39,961 bases of DNA from SAR86 cluster bacterium (GTDB taxonomy: Bacteria > Pseudomonadota > Gammaproteobacteria > Pseudomonadales > Pseudohongiellaceae), in the NCBI GenBank assembly GCA_002401885.1, contig NVUL01000011.1:10325-50285 (forward strand), read 5' to 3'. Below, one piece after another: positions 16,459 through 25,378 of this stretch (the first letter of the stretch is position 1; each line of letters begins with the position of its first letter). Under the pieces are notes generated by a model. The model was not told where the DNA came from. It made no database searches and saw only the letters and a list, made by a program, of their open reading frames with translations. A program made the translations under genes and the position numbers.

Positions 16459-18396
16459 ATGAGTAGCGAAGAAATCACCTCCTTCGAGCAAATGGCGCTG
16501 ACTAAGCCTCTATTAAAGTCACTCATTGATGTGGGCTACGAAACGCCCTCCCCTATTCAAGCACAAACCATTCCCTTGCTGCTCGAGGGCAGAGATGTGC
16601 TCGGTCAGGCACAGACCGGTACGGGCAAGACTGCGGCTTTCGCCCTACCCATCCTTTCGAAATTGGATCTAAAGCAGAAAGACCCTCAGGTTCTGGTTCT
16701 GGCGCCAACGCGCGAACTCGCCATTCAGGTAGCCGAAGCCTTTCAGAAGTACGCTACTCATATAAAGGGCTTTCATGTTCTTCCCGTTTATGGCGGTCAG
16801 GATTACAGCGGCCAGATACGTGCACTGAAGCGCGGTGTACATGTGGTAGTCGGAACACCGGGCCGAGTCATGGATCACATGCGTCGCGGCACATTGAAAC
16901 TCAATCAACTAAGCACCCTCGTCCTGGACGAAGCCGATGAGATGTTGCGCATGGGTTTCATCGACGATGTCGAATGGATTCTCGAACAGACTCCCAGCGA
17001 GAGACAGATCGCCTTATTCTCTGCAACGATGCCTACTCAGATACGACGCATAGCTACTAAGTACCTGAACGACCCCGTTCAAGTTACCGTCAAGATGAAG
17101 ACCGCCACCGCGGAGTCAATCCGTCAGCGTTTTTGGCCGGTTAGCGGCATGCACAAGCTTGACGCGCTCACTCGAATCTTAGAAGCCGAAACTTTCGATG
17201 CCATGCTGATCTTCGTGCGCACACGCATTCTTACCGTCGACTTAGCAGAAAAATTGTCGGCTAGAGGATTCTCGGCCACAGCACTCAACGGTGATATAGC
17301 GCAGAAAACGCGAGAGCGAACTATTGAGAGACTTAAGAAAGGGCAACTGGATATTCTGGTCGCAACCGATGTCGCTGCTAGGGGTTTAGACGTAGATCGA
17401 ATCAGTCACGTAGTGAACTACGACATACCACACGACACTGAATCTTATATACACCGTATCGGCCGTACCGGTAGAGCAGGTCGTGAAGGAGATGCGATCC
17501 TATTTGTTGCTCCGCGAGAGAAAAGAATGTTAGCCGCCATCGAGAGGGCGACTAACAAGAAGATCGAGATGATGGAACTGCCCTCCACGCAACTGATCAA
17601 CGATAAGCGCATAGAACAATTCAAACAGTCGATCTCAGAGACTATCGCCAACGAGGACCTGTCTCAATACACCAAACTGCTCGAGAAGTTCGAAGCAGAG
17701 AACGAATTCCCAATGCTAGGCATCGCAGCGGCACTCGCCAAACTTTCTCAAGGCGGCACGCCTCTGCTGTTACAAAACAAGCCAATGCGAAAGTCGGAGA
17801 AATTCAAACGCGAAGATGAGGGTGATTCGCGAGGCCGGTCACGCTCAAGACCTCCAACAGGGGAAAGAAGCCATCGATCCGAATCACGTTCAAGGCCCCC
17901 AACAGACGATAATCGCCATCGATCCGAGTCACGTTCACGACCTACGAGAGCAGACAGCCCTCCAGAAAAAGGCATGGAACGTTTTCGCTTAGAAGTCGGC
18001 CACAACCATGATGTTATGCCAGGCAACATCGTCGGCGCTATCGCCAACGAAGCAGGCTTAGATGCTCAACATATCGGCCGCATCAACATTTTTGATGATC
18101 ACAGTACGGTAGATCTTCCCGACGACATGCCGGATGAGATATTCAAAGAGCTCAAGAATGTATGGGTCTCTGGGCAGACACTTAAAATCTCTCGCCTTAC
18201 AATGGATGGAAAATCATCTCGACCCGCACCTCCAGCATTTGAAAAACCGAGCAAAGGACCTAAGAAAGACAAGAAGCCAAAGCGCAAACCCACATCGAAG
18301 GGAAAGTCGAACGCGAAGTCTAAAGACGATCCGAAGAAGAAGGCTGCCGCCAAGAAGAAATCTCGTCACAGGAATCGCGTGGGCACTGGAAAGTAG
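16459..18396 (+). CDS. deaD: DEAD-box ATP-dependent RNA helicase DeaD/CsdA
   Basis: The 645-residue protein has an N-terminal Q motif (PSPIQAQ), AQTGTGKT at 51-58, PTREL at 83-87, TPGR at 133-136, DEAD at 157-160, SAT at 188-190 and HRIGRTGRAGR, that is, both RecA lobes complete. A DeaD-type helical region is followed by a linker of three ~15-residue repeats rich in Ser/Arg (HRSESRSRPPTDDNR and variants, coded by a 45-bp repeat around 17871-17960). Then come a DbpA-type RNA-binding domain (MERFRLEVGHNHD to ISRLTM) and a lysine-rich tail. It unwinds structured RNA in ribosome assembly and mRNA turnover, often at low temperature. Start ATG with AAGG upstream. Convergent with the GNAT gene. Confidence 0.95.
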   Translation: MSSEEITSFEQMALTKPLLKSLIDVGYETPSPIQAQTIPLLLEGRDVLGQAQTGTGKTAAFALPILSKLDLKQKDPQVLVLAPTRELAIQVAEAFQKYATHIKGFHVLPVYGGQDYSGQIRALKRGVHVVVGTPGRVMDHMRRGTLKLNQLSTLVLDEADEMLRMGFIDDVEWILEQTPSERQIALFSATMPTQIRRIATKYLNDPVQVTVKMKTATAESIRQRFWPVSGMHKLDALTRILEAETFDAMLIFVRTRILTVDLAEKLSARGFSATALNGDIAQKTRERTIERLKKGQLDILVATDVAARGLDVDRISHVVNYDIPHDTESYIHRIGRTGRAGREGDAILFVAPREKRMLAAIERATNKKIEMMELPSTQLINDKRIEQFKQSISETIANEDLSQYTKLLEKFEAENEFPMLGIAAALAKLSQGGTPLLLQNKPMRKSEKFKREDEGDSRGRSRSRPPTGERSHRSESRSRPPTDDNRHRSESRSRPTRADSPPEKGMERFRLEVGHNHDVMPGNIVGAIANEAGLDAQHIGRINIFDDHSTVDLPDDMPDEIFKELKNVWVSGQTLKISRLTMDGKSSRPAPPAFEKPSKGPKKDKKPKRKPTSKGKSNAKSKDDPKKKAAAKKKSRHRNRVGTGK

Positions 18397-18407
18397 AACA
18401 GCAAGAG

Positions 18408-18893
18408 CTATTGATCGAGTCGCAATTCCCAATATTCTTGCGTCAGCGTCAGGCCAAAGCGAACGCAATCCTTTTCACTGCTAGCGATGCTGAATCCCAA
18501 GTTCTTGTACAATACACGTGCATGTTCCAGGCAGGTATAAGTCTCCAGACGGATTGTGTTGATGCCAGCACCTCTTACGTGAACTATCAGATGCTGCATA
18601 AGCTCCATCGCGATTCCTCGGCCTCGATATTCATCCAGCACTAGCACGAAATTAATAAATGCTGCACCATCATCCAGTTTTGACACTGCGATAGAGCCGG
18701 CGCGCTGGCCATCGACTTGTTTGATCCAAATGCAGTTAAACGGGTCATCACTCTCGCGAATCCTCGCCGCCTTTTTAGCGATACCCGCTTCGAACTCCGC
18801 ATTAAAATTAAATTCACGCGCGTAGATCAGCCCATGCATAGATATCATCCATTCAAGGTCGCCCGGCGCTAGCGTTCTAATCTGCGTAGTCAT
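18408..18893 (-). CDS. GNAT-family N-acetyltransferase
   Basis: The 161-residue single-domain protein has the acetyl-CoA-binding block VLDEYRGRGIAMELMQHL in the second half, preceded by strands GSIAVSKLDDGAAFINFVLV, and ending with YKNLGFSIASSEKD, the usual end of the fold. It transfers acetyl from acetyl-CoA to an amine or amino acid; the substrate is unknown. It ends 11 bases from the deaD stop (convergent), so transcripts of the two may overlap. The ATG at 18893 has no strong ribosome site. Confidence 0.85.
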   Translation of the reverse strand: MTTQIRTLAPGDLEWMISMHGLIYAREFNFNAEFEAGIAKKAARIRESDDPFNCIWIKQVDGQRAGSIAVSKLDDGAAFINFVLVLDEYRGRGIAMELMQHLIVHVRGAGINTIRLETYTCLEHARVLYKNLGFSIASSEKDCVRFGLTLTQEYWELRLDQ

Positions 18894-18963
18894 GGCACTG
18901 TTTCTGGCCCACTCGTGAACTTAAAATGTTGATAAGGGAAACTTTCGATGCATATTATTGAGC

Positions 18964-19000
18964 AATAAAAAACGGGTGCAAACAGCATTCGCACCCGTTT
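18964..19000 (-). terminator. Rho-independent terminator of the NHL-repeat gene
   Basis: On the minus strand, AAACGGGTGC (19000-18991) pairs with GCACCCGTTT (18979-18970) around an 11-base loop, and is followed by a run of T. It lies 34 bases after the stop at 19035. Confidence 0.85.
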
Positions 19001-19034
19001 CCGGATAAAACCATTACAGCCTTATCGATTCATC

Positions 19035-20207
19035 TTACGGAATCAAACGCGGAATGAACTTAGTCATGCCTTGAATAGGGCCAACTTCTCCCGCGTAGAT
19101 GACACCATTTCTATCAACTGTAACACCCTCTCCCATGGAACCTAGGCCACCCATGCCGGAGCCACGCTCAGAGTCGTGTGCCTTAATGTAGTACAGCACT
19201 TCACCCGTGCGCGCACTCCCTACACGCAGACCCTTCTGCCAACCTGGGTTGTAGTTTTCATCGGATTCAGAGTCGATGGCATACAACATGTCAGTATTAG
19301 GATCGATGAACAGACCACTGATGCGGCTGAACTGGTACCAAGTATCTAGATGATCACCGTCTTGTGTGAAAATCTGAATACGACTATTGCCGCGATCGGC
19401 GACAAACAATCTGCCTTGCGAATCCATACCTAGCGAGTGAGGTGAACGGAACTGGCCATCCTCAAAGCCGAATTCACCAAAGCTCTTTATGAAAGTGCCG
19501 TCAGGCGAAAAGATTGACATACGGCTTTTTGCGGTTGGGCCAGCTTCATTCTGAAACTGGGCGCCGTGAGTATCACCAACGAAGATGTTGCCATTCGGCG
19601 CAATTAAAACGTCGTTCGGCGCGTCGAAGTGAGTCGGCGGATCACCAGCTTCACCCCCTGTGCCTAATGTCATTAGCAATTCACCTTGTGGGCTAAACTT
19701 CAAGACCGTGTGGCCCTTGCCTGCAGCCGATGGGTTCTCTTCTAATTCATTGGCATTTGCAGCACGCGCATCGACGACCCATACATTGCCTTCACTATCG
19801 ACGTCCATGCCGTGTGGCCAGATTATTTGACCCGCGCCAAAGCTCTGCACCACGTTGCCATCTGGATCCAATTTAACAATCGGGTCCACATCTGATGTAG
19901 CACAGGAGTTTGTGCCGCAGCGATCGCCAGCCCAAACATGAATGCCATCAATATCGATATTGACCGCACTCACTGAACCCCAGCTACGACCATCGGGCAG
20001 TGTGCCGAAATTGCGTTGCGTCTCGTAAGGATTTGGCAGGTGGTTGATTGGCTCCTGATCGGCATGTGCTGCTGGCTGGATAGCACCCGGTCGAGCTGGC
20101 TGCGCAATAGCGCTCGCTGAAAGCAGCGACAATGCGATACTGGTTACACCCGCGGCAAAGAGGAAACGCGCTCCTCTTCCATTTGTAGTTTTATTAGTTT
20201 TGTTCAT
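19035..20207 (-). CDS. Secreted NHL-repeat (six-bladed beta-propeller) protein
   Basis: The 390-residue protein has a signal peptide (hydrophobic core FAAGVTSIALSLLSASAIAQ). Repeated NHL blades follow: WPHGMDVDSEGNVWVVD, FDAPNDVLIAPNGNIFVGD, FRSPHSLGMDSQGRLFVAD, and a final GEGVTVDRNGVIYAGE. NHL propellers bind ligands or act as lyases, for example peptidyl-amidoglycolate lyases; no catalytic set is certain here. GAGGTG precedes the ATG. A strong terminator follows, so it is monocistronic. It is divergent from the small membrane protein and symporter operon with a 317-base shared control region. Confidence 0.85.
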   Translation of the reverse strand: MNKTNKTTNGRGARFLFAAGVTSIALSLLSASAIAQPARPGAIQPAAHADQEPINHLPNPYETQRNFGTLPDGRSWGSVSAVNIDIDGIHVWAGDRCGTNSCATSDVDPIVKLDPDGNVVQSFGAGQIIWPHGMDVDSEGNVWVVDARAANANELEENPSAAGKGHTVLKFSPQGELLMTLGTGGEAGDPPTHFDAPNDVLIAPNGNIFVGDTHGAQFQNEAGPTAKSRMSIFSPDGTFIKSFGEFGFEDGQFRSPHSLGMDSQGRLFVADRGNSRIQIFTQDGDHLDTWYQFSRISGLFIDPNTDMLYAIDSESDENYNPGWQKGLRVGSARTGEVLYYIKAHDSERGSGMGGLGSMGEGVTVDRNGVIYAGEVGPIQGMTKFIPRLIP

Positions 20208-20524
20208 TATTCACCTCTTAGTACTACTTGATTAACTCTCTTAGTTATCTCTAGAATTCGTCTTTCACGAACCACTTAGCCTATCTCGCTTGCAGGCGAG
20301 CCCTGATTTTCCTGAGAATGACCTCAAAGCTGAACACAGAGCAACGACCCCTATTTTATAGCAATTATAAATTCGGCGAACCTGAGAACATGGACTCTCG
20401 AGCGGTCGTTGTCAAGACGGCTTAACGCGAGGAAAGGACCAGCGTCCGCATAACGGGCCGGAATCTCTAGACTCCCATCACTTCGCTGTTTATGCTCTGG
20501 CTCACAACAAACAGAGAGGCCCTC
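20208..20524. other. Divergent intergenic control region
   Basis: It separates the NHL-repeat gene (minus) from the symporter operon (plus). It is presumed to carry both promoters, but I could not pick convincing -35/-10 pairs. A small dyad CTCGC/GCGAG occurs near 20290. No coding frame of interest is seen. Confidence 0.5.
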
Positions 20525-21058
20525 ATGCGCAGTAATTTGATATACGTGATTTTCGCTACCGTACTATTGATGGCAGGTATTTTAGTGGCAATCTGCCTTG
20601 CTGACACGGTACCGAATGCTGCGGGTGTTGCCCATGAACAGTTCAATGGCATGCAGGCTGGCGGCGACGGTGCTGCGCGACTAGAACACATTGGCGGCCT
20701 GGCCTTCGCCTTTCAGGCATTGCTCTTAGTACTAATCGTCTGCCTCGCGGCCCTAGGTATAGCCGAAGAGCGGCGCAGCCCAGAATTATGGGCCTATATG
20801 GGCGGCACCCTGCTATTTAGTCTCTTCGTCTGGTGGCAGATGTACTCTGGCCATCAGGCCTTTCTGGAGACTGGGGTCACTCGCTATTTCATGGGCTTTC
20901 CGGTGGCTACGGCCTGGCAGGTATACGGCACCTGGTTGGGGGCGATTCCGCTGATAGTCTTGTACAGCGTAGGCTTTCGGAAATTTGTCTTTACCGTCGA
21001 GGATGAGCGCAAGTACGAGCAACTACTAGAAAAAATCGCAGAAAAATCGGAGCAGTAA
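20525..21058 (+). CDS. Small four-helix membrane protein paired with sodium:solute symporter
   Basis: The ATG at 20525 has AGAGAGG about six bases upstream, better supported than the ATG at 20492. It gives 177 residues with four membrane helices: an N-terminal anchor, FAFQALLLVLIVCLAALG, GGTLLFSLFVWWQM and GAIPLIVLYSVGF. The C-terminal tail is charged and cytoplasmic (FTVEDERKYEQLLEKIAEK). It is not DUF4212, the usual small partner of SSS transporters, and I do not recognise its family. It ends four bases before the symporter start, so the two are translationally linked and likely form one complex, the small protein being an accessory or stabilising subunit. Confidence 0.72.
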   Translation: MRSNLIYVIFATVLLMAGILVAICLADTVPNAAGVAHEQFNGMQAGGDGAARLEHIGGLAFAFQALLLVLIVCLAALGIAEERRSPELWAYMGGTLLFSLFVWWQMYSGHQAFLETGVTRYFMGFPVATAWQVYGTWLGAIPLIVLYSVGFRKFVFTVEDERKYEQLLEKIAEKSEQ

Positions 21059-21062
21059 TTCC

Positions 21063-22559
21063 ATGGAAGCCTATAGACAGGAAATTATCATTGGCGCAGT
21101 TATCATCTATATGGTTTTTTGTGTCTGCACCGGCCTCTGGGCTATGCGGCGCACGAAAAATTCCAGCGACTTCTTCATAGCTGGCAGAGGCCTGGGACCG
21201 GTAGTCGTTTCTCTCGCACTATTCTCTTCAACGCTGAGCGGCTTCGGATTTGTAGGCGGGCCGGGGTTGGTCTATTCGATTGGCGTGAGTTCGTTCTGGA
21301 TGATCGTCATCTCGTCCACGGGCTATGCGCTAGGATTCTTCCTCGTAGCAAAACGAATCCGCATGATCGCCGATGTCCGCAATTGCATATCACTTCCCGA
21401 TGTTCTTGCAGCAAGATACAACAGTGAAGCGGTTCGATTTCTCATTGCCATTGCAATTGTTCTCGGGGTAATGGGCTATCTAGCAACACAGATTTTGGCC
21501 ATGGCCGTAGTGATGCAGGCGATTCTCTCTGGCACTGCCATGTTCGCGGATATAGGGCTCGTTGCCTGCGTGGTCATTTCATCTACAGTCTTAATCTTCT
21601 ACTGCGTCACCGGCGGAATCATTGCCTCCGTCTACACTGATGTGGTGCAGGGAGCGATCATGATGATCGCTGGAGTTCTGATTCTATTGACTGCCATGTC
21701 AGTCTTCGATGGCGGCATGCAGGAAGCAACCTCGATAATTCTTGCCGACGACGGCGAGGCGATGATGCCCTTCGGTGCCGCCGGCATCATGGCTTCACTC
21801 GGCTGGTTCTTCGTCTTCGGCTTGGGACTTGCAGGCCAACCCCATCTGGTAACGAAGATGATGATGAACAAAAAAATATCGGACAACCGCAGCATTCTAC
21901 CGATGTCATTGCTCGGCTATGTAATGGCCGCCCTGCTGTGGGTCTCCATCGGCGTCATCATGCGCGCCGCTGTCATCGATGGCGTTATAGAACCGCTAGC
22001 ACTTCCTGACGACGCCGCCTCTCTTTTCCTTTCAATATTTACCAATCCACTGCTCGCAGGTATCGTTTTTGCCGGCCTATTTGCTGCGATCATGTCGACG
22101 TCTGACGCCTTCCTCAATATAGGTACGGCTGCAATCATTCACGACATACCTAAAGCTATTCAAGGACACGCTATACAGAACGAGCTATTCTGGGCTCGCG
22201 TAGTAACGGTAATTTTAGCTATCGTTGCTGCTAGCTTCGCGCTCTATTCGCACTTTCAGGACGCCACTCTGGTAGCCATACTCGGCGCCTTCGGTTGGGC
22301 GACCTTCGCCGCTTCTATATTCCCAGTGCTAGCAATCGGATTAAACTGGAAGGGTGCGACCGCCCTCGGCGCCGTCGCCGCGATCGTTTCAGCCTTGCTG
22401 ATAAACTTTATCGTACAGCTCGCAGGTATAGTGCTGCCCTACGGCATACTCGGCGGACTGATCGCGTTCATAGTCTCGCTCGTATTGTTCATTGGTGTGT
22501 CACTAGTAACGAAGAAACCAGAACTGGATGCAGATATGGAAGCAGTTTTGAATATCTAG
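21063..22559 (+). CDS. Sodium:solute symporter (SSS/SSF family)
   Basis: This 498-residue integral membrane protein with about 13 helices has the SSS start pattern (SSDFFIAGRGLGPVVVSLAL), then STLSGFGFVGGPGLVY, and mid-chain YCVTGGIIASVYTDVVQGA, the family's most conserved block. STSDAFLNIGTAAI lies in the helix usually coordinating Na+. Members take up acetate, proline, pantothenate or sugars with sodium; which one applies here is not readable. GGAG lies about ten bases before the ATG. It forms an operon with the small membrane protein directly upstream. Confidence 0.92.
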   Translation: MEAYRQEIIIGAVIIYMVFCVCTGLWAMRRTKNSSDFFIAGRGLGPVVVSLALFSSTLSGFGFVGGPGLVYSIGVSSFWMIVISSTGYALGFFLVAKRIRMIADVRNCISLPDVLAARYNSEAVRFLIAIAIVLGVMGYLATQILAMAVVMQAILSGTAMFADIGLVACVVISSTVLIFYCVTGGIIASVYTDVVQGAIMMIAGVLILLTAMSVFDGGMQEATSIILADDGEAMMPFGAAGIMASLGWFFVFGLGLAGQPHLVTKMMMNKKISDNRSILPMSLLGYVMAALLWVSIGVIMRAAVIDGVIEPLALPDDAASLFLSIFTNPLLAGIVFAGLFAAIMSTSDAFLNIGTAAIIHDIPKAIQGHAIQNELFWARVVTVILAIVAASFALYSHFQDATLVAILGAFGWATFAASIFPVLAIGLNWKGATALGAVAAIVSALLINFIVQLAGIVLPYGILGGLIAFIVSLVLFIGVSLVTKKPELDADMEAVLNI

Positions 22560-22976
22560 AACACCGTTCTTTCCATTTCTAGTCAGACTCATCTTGTTTT
22601 TCTAGGCCATAGTATTCGAGCTTACTTTGCCCGATCGCAGTCTACTTGCTGGGATCCTATTCGACGTAAATGGATTGGTGGAGAACCTCAGTACCGACTA
22701 CTCTGTTATGAGCAACCTTCAGGAGTGCCTCAATCATTTGATCGAAGTGAAATCGATATAGTTGGATGAAGCTGAGGACTTAAACTCCTTCGCCGCTGTT
22801 TGATTGATCATCAACCTATGGACTCAGGCTACATCCAGCCCCGCTGTGTTTGCTTGCTCCGGAAAGTTTGTCTGCCCCGAGGCTCCATTTCTTCTTAAAT
22901 TCGTTCAAACTACTGTAGTATTACGCTGCCCCATTTTATTCTCATTCTAATTTATCTCCAATGGTCCGTTTTTACT
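22560..22976. other. Intergenic region upstream of TonB receptor gene
   Basis: No gene is called. A short plus-strand frame ending at the TAG 22759-22761 reads like protein (LLAGILFDVNGLVENLS) but has no start and no recognisable family. It could be a small remnant. The AT-rich right end is presumably the receptor's promoter. Confidence 0.4.
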
Positions 22977-25151
22977 ATGAAGCCAACAATTCTTACACGC
23001 TGCCTCACATCTCTATGCCTACTGTATTCAGCCTTCTTCTCCAGCCAGAGTCTTGCCCAGATCGCAGAAGATGAGTCCACTGTGACCTACCCGGCCAGCT
23101 ACTTCGCAGAATACGCACCGGTGAATGCAAAGGATATGCTCGATCGAATTCCCGGAGTAGGCTCAACTACCGGCGGCGGCCCCAGTAGTAGTGGTGGATT
23201 CCGAGGTGGCGGTGGTGGTGGCGGTGGACGTGGCTTCGGCAGTGGTAGCGGTTCCAGCGAAATACTGATAAATGGCAAGCGCACAGCCGGAAAGAATAAC
23301 CAGACCAGCGGTGTGCTGAGCAGAATTACCACCGAGCAGGTGAACTATATTCAGATTATTCGTGGCACATCTGGTGAATTGGACGTGCGTGGCAGTGGTC
23401 AGGTAATTAACGTCGTGTTGTTTGAGGAACTCTCCAACTCAAGCATGTCCTATCAGATCAATGCAGATCGGAATCGGGACGGCAATATTGCGCCTGGGGC
23501 GAATCTGTCTTACTCGAACCGCATTGGGGGATTCGAATACGTACTCAGTGCGGTTGCTGAACCCAGATACGGTCACAGAGAGAGTGAGGAAACCAGCATT
23601 CTAGGAGATTTTTCAGCAAACGATCGAGTGGTCGAAGATAGCATCACGAAACAGACCAGCTATGACCTGACGGCAAACCTCGGCTATGAATTTAGCGAGC
23701 GCTCCAGTGCTCGCCTCAACGTTCTCCTTTCTCAGAATGACAATCCGACCAAGACCCGACGCAATACTACCGACTTGACGGTCTCACCGAATTTACTTGA
23801 GAGGCTACGTAACGATATCCCCGGAGAGCAGGACAACTGGGAAATCGGCGGCGACTATGAAACGTTCTTTGGCAATGGAGACCGATTCAAGATTTTGTTT
23901 GTTCTTAACCAGGACAACCGCGACAGGACTAGAGAACGATTTGAAATCTTCCCCGATGGAACAGAAGAAAAAAACCTATTTCTTAAATCTGGAAGTGTGA
24001 CCGAAGAAGAAATAATTCGAAGCTCTTACACGAGGAGCATCTTAGAAGGACAGGATATTGAATTTGGAATCGAGCGAGCCGTTACTACTCTTGATTCTAA
24101 TCTTGCTTTTGGAACTCTAGATCCCGCCGGCACTCCTTCGCCAGACTTTGGCGGGCTGGTACAGGTATCAGTACCAGGATCCAACTCTACCGTGGAAGAA
24201 GTTCGCTATGAACCCTTCCTCATCCACAACTGGATCATCAGCCCGCGACTATCTCTGGAAAGCACGCTGCTATATGAGCAGTCAGAAATTACCCAGTCAG
24301 GGGACGTGTCTAACAAGCGAGATTTTGATTTCCTCAAACCGAAAGTCGATCTGCGCTACGACCTGACGCCAAGCATTCAGCTGCGCGGTTCGATCGAGAA
24401 GATTGTCGAACAGTTGCGCTTTAGCGATTTTGTTGCGGACACTGATAGTAATGATGAGGACTCCAACATAGCCGCGGGAAATTCCGACATCCGTCAGGAG
24501 TGGTACTGGAGTTACAATTTCAATGCAGAGTATCGACTACCAAATGATATTGGAGTTATTGACGGCCGCGTTTTTTATCACGATCATCGCGATAAGATCG
24601 AACGCCTCGATGTATCTCTCTCTGAAGACAATCTGCTATCTGCCAATGGCAATATTGGCGATGGCAAGATGTACGGCATTAGTCTGAATAGCAGCATTAG
24701 GATGCGCATGTTCGACATGCCAAATCTGCTGGTATCTACAAGTCTAAGCTTGTCGGATTCCGAGATTACCGATCCTTTTACTGGACAGGATCGGCGCATG
24801 TTACATCATGGCCGCGGCAGAGCGAGCATGAGTTTTCGCCATGATATTCCTCGCTTGAGCCTAAATTGGGGTGCAAGTATTAGAGACAATTTTGATGGCG
24901 GCACAAGGATCGTTGATATAGATGATGTACTAGACTTGTACGGCGAACCGGGGCTGTCACTCTTTGCAGAATGGATAAGCCCCGGCGGTACCAGCTGGCG
25001 CTGGGATGCCCGCGACGTTGGTAATCCTGAGCAGTGTTCCGATAGAACTCGCTATGTAGGACGGCTCTCAGCCGGCATCCTGGAGGAAATCGAAAGGCGC
25101 TGTAGTATTCGGGGCTTGGTGATGTCGCTGAAGATAACCGGGACTTTTTAG
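22977..25151 (+). CDS. TonB-dependent receptor with glycine-rich plug insert
   Basis: The 724-residue protein has a signal peptide (to about SLAQ) and a plug domain starting TYPASYFAEYAPVNAKDML, with SSEILINGKRTAGK and VNYIQIIRGTSGELDVRG, the strands before the barrel. Between them (residues ~60-92) lies a Gly/Ser run including an eight-glycine tract. The rest is an amphipathic beta-barrel ending in LKITGTF, with the terminal Phe used for outer-membrane assembly. It imports a ligand using TonB energy; siderophore or organic substrate cannot be told apart. No clear ribosome site precedes the ATG. A strong hairpin follows at 25203. Confidence 0.88.
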   Translation: MKPTILTRCLTSLCLLYSAFFSSQSLAQIAEDESTVTYPASYFAEYAPVNAKDMLDRIPGVGSTTGGGPSSSGGFRGGGGGGGGRGFGSGSGSSEILINGKRTAGKNNQTSGVLSRITTEQVNYIQIIRGTSGELDVRGSGQVINVVLFEELSNSSMSYQINADRNRDGNIAPGANLSYSNRIGGFEYVLSAVAEPRYGHRESEETSILGDFSANDRVVEDSITKQTSYDLTANLGYEFSERSSARLNVLLSQNDNPTKTRRNTTDLTVSPNLLERLRNDIPGEQDNWEIGGDYETFFGNGDRFKILFVLNQDNRDRTRERFEIFPDGTEEKNLFLKSGSVTEEEIIRSSYTRSILEGQDIEFGIERAVTTLDSNLAFGTLDPAGTPSPDFGGLVQVSVPGSNSTVEEVRYEPFLIHNWIISPRLSLESTLLYEQSEITQSGDVSNKRDFDFLKPKVDLRYDLTPSIQLRGSIEKIVEQLRFSDFVADTDSNDEDSNIAAGNSDIRQEWYWSYNFNAEYRLPNDIGVIDGRVFYHDHRDKIERLDVSLSEDNLLSANGNIGDGKMYGISLNSSIRMRMFDMPNLLVSTSLSLSDSEITDPFTGQDRRMLHHGRGRASMSFRHDIPRLSLNWGASIRDNFDGGTRIVDIDDVLDLYGEPGLSLFAEWISPGGTSWRWDARDVGNPEQCSDRTRYVGRLSAGILEEIERRCSIRGLVMSLKITGTF

Positions 25152-25202
25152 CTTCTTGCCCTGCAAAGCAATTTTAGGCGTCGAATTAAAAATACAGCAG
25201 TA

Positions 25203-25229
25203 CTGGACTCTCCTTTCTGGAGAGTCCAG
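25203..25229 (+). terminator. Hairpin after TonB receptor gene
   Basis: CTGGACTCTCC (25203-25213) and GGAGAGTCCAG (25219-25229) form a perfect 11-pair stem with a 5-base loop, 52 bases after the receptor stop. No T-run follows, so it may act with Rho or as a 3' protector. Confidence 0.6.
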
Positions 25230-25378
25230 AGCAGGCGTTGATTATAAAGGAATAATCGAAGTCTTGATTCCTGACCCCATCTTTAAGACCGCACACCCCT
25301 TGTAAAACTACCACAACAGCGTAGTTTAATTAACAGCTCACAATTCACTATCGATAAGAGAATAGTAAGGAGGTTCGA

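Noticed and set aside
17748..18468. Open frames on the opposite strand and in other frames of deaD's 3' part
   Set aside because: Low-complexity shadows of the Ser/Arg and Lys-rich coding region.
22640..22761. Start-less protein-like frame before the TonB receptor
   Set aside because: Too short, no start codon and no recognisable family; chance cannot be excluded.
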